Assembly (NCBI RefSeq): GCF_029210375.1
Contig: NZ_JARGER010000038.1
Span: 124,001 to 188,000, forward strand
DNA length: 64,000 bases
Direction of reading: 5' to 3'
Origin: Nocardioides sp. YIM 152315
Lineage (GTDB): Bacteria > Actinomycetota > Actinomycetes > Propionibacteriales > Nocardioidaceae
Notes under the pieces: model-generated
Told to the model about the DNA's origin: nothing
What the model saw: only the letters and a program-made list of their open reading frames with translations
Databases searched by the model: none
Shown: positions 62,181 through 64,000 of the stretch, piece after piece
How the letters are laid out: each line of letters opens with the position of its first letter
Position numbering within the stretch: position 1 is the first letter of the stretch
Program-made: the position numbers and the translations under genes

Positions 62181-62837
62181 TCAGGCGCCGACGGATGCGG
62201 GGTTCTCCCCCGTGACGACGAAGACCACCCGGTTGGCGACCGAGACGGCGTGGTCGGCGATGCGCTCGTAGTAGCGGCCGAGCAGGGCGATGTCCACGGC
62301 CGCCTCGACACCGTGGGTCCAGTCGGCCGAGAGCAGCTCGGCGAAGCTGGTCCGGCGGAGCTGGTCCATCTCGTCGTCGGCGTGGACGAGCGCGAGGGCG
62401 TCGTCGACGTTGCGGTCGGTGATGATCTTCGAGACCCGGCAGACCATGTCCTCGGCGACGGCGGCCATCCGCTCGATGATCGGGCTCACGTCGTCGGGCA
62501 CGGCGAGGTTGGGCACCCGCAGGCGGGCGATCTTCGCGACGTGCACGGAGAGGTCGCCCATCCGCTCGAGCTCGCTGACCATCCGCAGCGCGGCGACGAC
62601 CGTGCGCAGGTCGCTCGCGACCGGCTGCTGGAGCGACAGCAGCAGGAACGCCGAGTCCTCGACCCGCTCGGTCGCCCGGTCGATGTCGACGTCGGCGCTG
62701 ATCACCCGCTCGGCTGTCTCGGCGTCGCCACCCAGGAGCGCCTCCGTCGCCAGACGGACGGCGGTCTCGACGCTGCCGCAGATGGCCGCCAGGTCGTGGA
62801 ACATGGCGTCGAGCTGTTCGTGGAAGGCCTCTCGCAT
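62181..62837 (-). CDS. phoU: Phosphate signalling protein PhoU
   Basis: A 218-aa all-helical protein with two PhoU domains. Metal-binding ExxxD-type motifs are seen in ERMGDLSVHVAKIARL (about 90-106) and YYERIADHAVSVANRV (about 190-205). PhoU links the Pst transporter with the phosphate-sensing kinase. ATG 62837 is set by TAGGCT seven bases upstream. It is divergent from the SenX3-like kinase, the classical partner. Confidence 0.94.
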   Translation of the reverse strand: MREAFHEQLDAMFHDLAAICGSVETAVRLATEALLGGDAETAERVISADVDIDRATERVEDSAFLLLSLQQPVASDLRTVVAALRMVSELERMGDLSVHVAKIARLRVPNLAVPDDVSPIIERMAAVAEDMVCRVSKIITDRNVDDALALVHADDEMDQLRRTSFAELLSADWTHGVEAAVDIALLGRYYERIADHAVSVANRVVFVVTGENPASVGA

Positions 62838-62844
62838 GGCGGCG

Positions 62845-62850
62845 AGCCTA
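62845..62850 (-). promoter_or_regulatory. Leaderless -10 element of phoU
   Basis: TAGGCT with a 7-base gap to the ATG at 62837. Confidence 0.55.
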
Positions 62851-62946
62851 GGCAGCCGAGATGACAGGCGGAGGACGGTCCGTGAACGCGGGATGAACTT
62901 CTGGCGAGCGAGCTCAGCGGTTGCCAACCTCCGGTGAATCGACTCG

Positions 62947-62952
62947 TACGAT
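62947..62952 (+). promoter_or_regulatory. Leaderless -10 element of the SenX3-like kinase
   Basis: TACGAT with a 7-base gap to the GTG at 62960. Confidence 0.55.
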
Positions 62953-62959
62953 TCGGAGT

Positions 62960-64000
62960 GTGGATGCGACGACGCAGGCGTTCCTCGCCGCGCTCATCGG
63001 CGCCGTCGTCGCCGGCGGCGCCGTGCTCGCCTGGCACGTCAGCGACCGTCAGCAGCACGCCGTCCCGGCAGCGACCGACGAGCCCGCCGTGCCCGCCGGC
63101 GTCGCCACCGTCCTCTCCGTGCTCCGCAGCAGCGCCGTCGTCGTCGACGACAGCGACACCGTGCTCAAGGCCTCGGCGCCGGCGTACTCCATGGGCCTGG
63201 TCCGCGGTCAGGAGCTCGTCTCCAGCGACCTCGCGGCGCTCGTCCAGCAGGTACGCCGTGACGGGCAGATCCGCGAGACCGAGCTGGTGATGGCGCGGCC
63301 GGGGTCGCCCTCCCGCCACGTGACCGCGCGGGTCGCTCCCCTCGGCGCGCGCCTCGTGCTCGCGCTGGTCGAGGACCGTACCCGCGAGCGCCGCGTCGAG
63401 GCCGTGCGCCGCGACTTCGTCGCCAACGTGAGCCACGAGCTCAAGACGCCGGTCGGCGCGATCCGGCTCCTCGCGGAGGCCGTGCACGACGCCGCCGGCG
63501 ACCCCGAGGCGGTCAAGCGCTTCTCGGACCGGATGCTCACCGAGAGCGACCGGCTCACGCGCCTGGTGCAGCAGGTCATCGAGCTGTCCCGGCTGCAGGG
63601 CGACGACCCGCTCGAGGCGCCGGTGCCGGTCGCGATCGACGAGGTGATCCGCGTGGCGGTCGACACCAGCGCGATCGACGCCGCGTCGAAGCAGATCACC
63701 GTGGTGGCGAGCGGCACGCGCGACCTCGCGGTGCTCGGCAACGAGGAGCAGGTGACCGCCGCGGTCGCGAACCTCGTCGCCAACGCGGTGTCCTACTCCG
63801 AGCCGGGCTCCACCGTGCTGGTCTCGACGAAGGTGGACGACCACCACCTCTCGATCTCCGTCGTCGACCAGGGCATCGGCATCCCCGCCGACGAGATCGA
63901 CCGCATCTTCGAGCGGTTCTACCGGGTCGACCCCGCCCGGCACCGCTCGACCGGTGGCACGGGACTCGGCCTGTCCATCGTCAAGCACGTGGCCGCCTCG
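62960..64000 (+). CDS. senX3: Sensor histidine kinase SenX3/PhoR-like (3' truncated by window)
   Basis: The first 347 codons of a kinase that runs past the window end. One N-terminal transmembrane helix (FLAALIGAVVAGGAVLAW, about 8-25) is followed by a PAS-like region, the HisKA motif FVANVSHELKTPVGAIRLLA with the phospho-His near 160, and the HATPase N box NLVANAVSYSEPGS, G1 DQGIGIPADEIDRIFERFYR and start of G2 GTGLGLSIV. GTG 62960 is set by its leaderless promoter. Next to phoU and gpmA this matches the phosphate-sensing SenX3-RegX3 system; regX3 should follow outside. Confidence 0.92.
   Translation, partial: MDATTQAFLAALIGAVVAGGAVLAWHVSDRQQHAVPAATDEPAVPAGVATVLSVLRSSAVVVDDSDTVLKASAPAYSMGLVRGQELVSSDLAALVQQVRRDGQIRETELVMARPGSPSRHVTARVAPLGARLVLALVEDRTRERRVEAVRRDFVANVSHELKTPVGAIRLLAEAVHDAAGDPEAVKRFSDRMLTESDRLTRLVQQVIELSRLQGDDPLEAPVPVAIDEVIRVAVDTSAIDAASKQITVVASGTRDLAVLGNEEQVTAAVANLVANAVSYSEPGSTVLVSTKVDDHHLSISVVDQGIGIPADEIDRIFERFYRVDPARHRSTGGTGLGLSIVKHVAAS

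Overview
The window is high-GC DNA typical of an actinobacterium. The gene set (carD, phoU next to a SenX3-type kinase and gpmA, DUF3263 and LytR_C proteins, an SCO3242-type UbiA protein, HspR-type control of lon, an ECF42-type sigma factor beside DGPF proteins) and the many GTG starts suggest the Nocardioidaceae, most likely a Nocardioides-like species. That placement is inferred from gene content and style only. The content is mostly chromosomal. I see no transposase, phage gene or CRISPR array.

Layout. 1-5100: a CebR-like LacI repressor with candidate operators, two DGPF/YCII proteins translationally coupled to an ECF42-like sigma factor that appears to start at CTG, then a threonine-synthase-family gene plus a ubiquitin-like sulfur carrier under a SAM-I riboswitch. 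5250-13150: a surface-glycan locus with pseB, pseC, an SpsF-type cytidylyltransferase, pseG, pseI, a GT-B-like protein and an unknown protein; a formyltransferase stands where the acetyltransferase PseH would be expected, which predicts an N-formylated pseudaminic acid. 13200-24600: Lon with a HAIR operator, trehalose synthesis (otsB and otsA), small cell-envelope proteins, a two-component system and a PhaC-like hydrolase. 24600-31900: MFS transporter with PLP decarboxylase, a sugar kinase with class II aldolase, a broken flavin monoamine oxidase, ung and an extradiol-type dioxygenase.

32500-37660: an aldehyde dehydrogenase/GMC oxidoreductase operon and a short-chain dehydrogenase. Their promoters share a 14-base KstR-like operator, and a third near-match precedes the Liv-type ABC transporter operon at 41693-49153, so these units may form one regulon. 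tRNA-Thr(TGT), pdxY, soxR, a GH13 enzyme and a DUF4032 protein lie between them. 49250-64000: metallophosphoesterase, rlmB, cysS, a C39-like peptidase, a sulfite-oxidase-like enzyme, ispF, ispD with a degenerate ispD-like neighbour, carD, a UbiA prenyltransferase, a lipoprotein, gpmA, phoU and a truncated senX3-like kinase.

Regulatory style. At least 21 genes have a TANNNT-like -10 hexamer only 6-8 bases before their ATG or GTG, so leaderless mRNAs appear common, and this settles many starts. Non-coding structure includes two copies of an 86-base palindromic element (36664-36749 and 54466-54551), a 73-base tandem duplication inside the ABC operon, and a cluster of direct and inverted repeats at 31845-31940.
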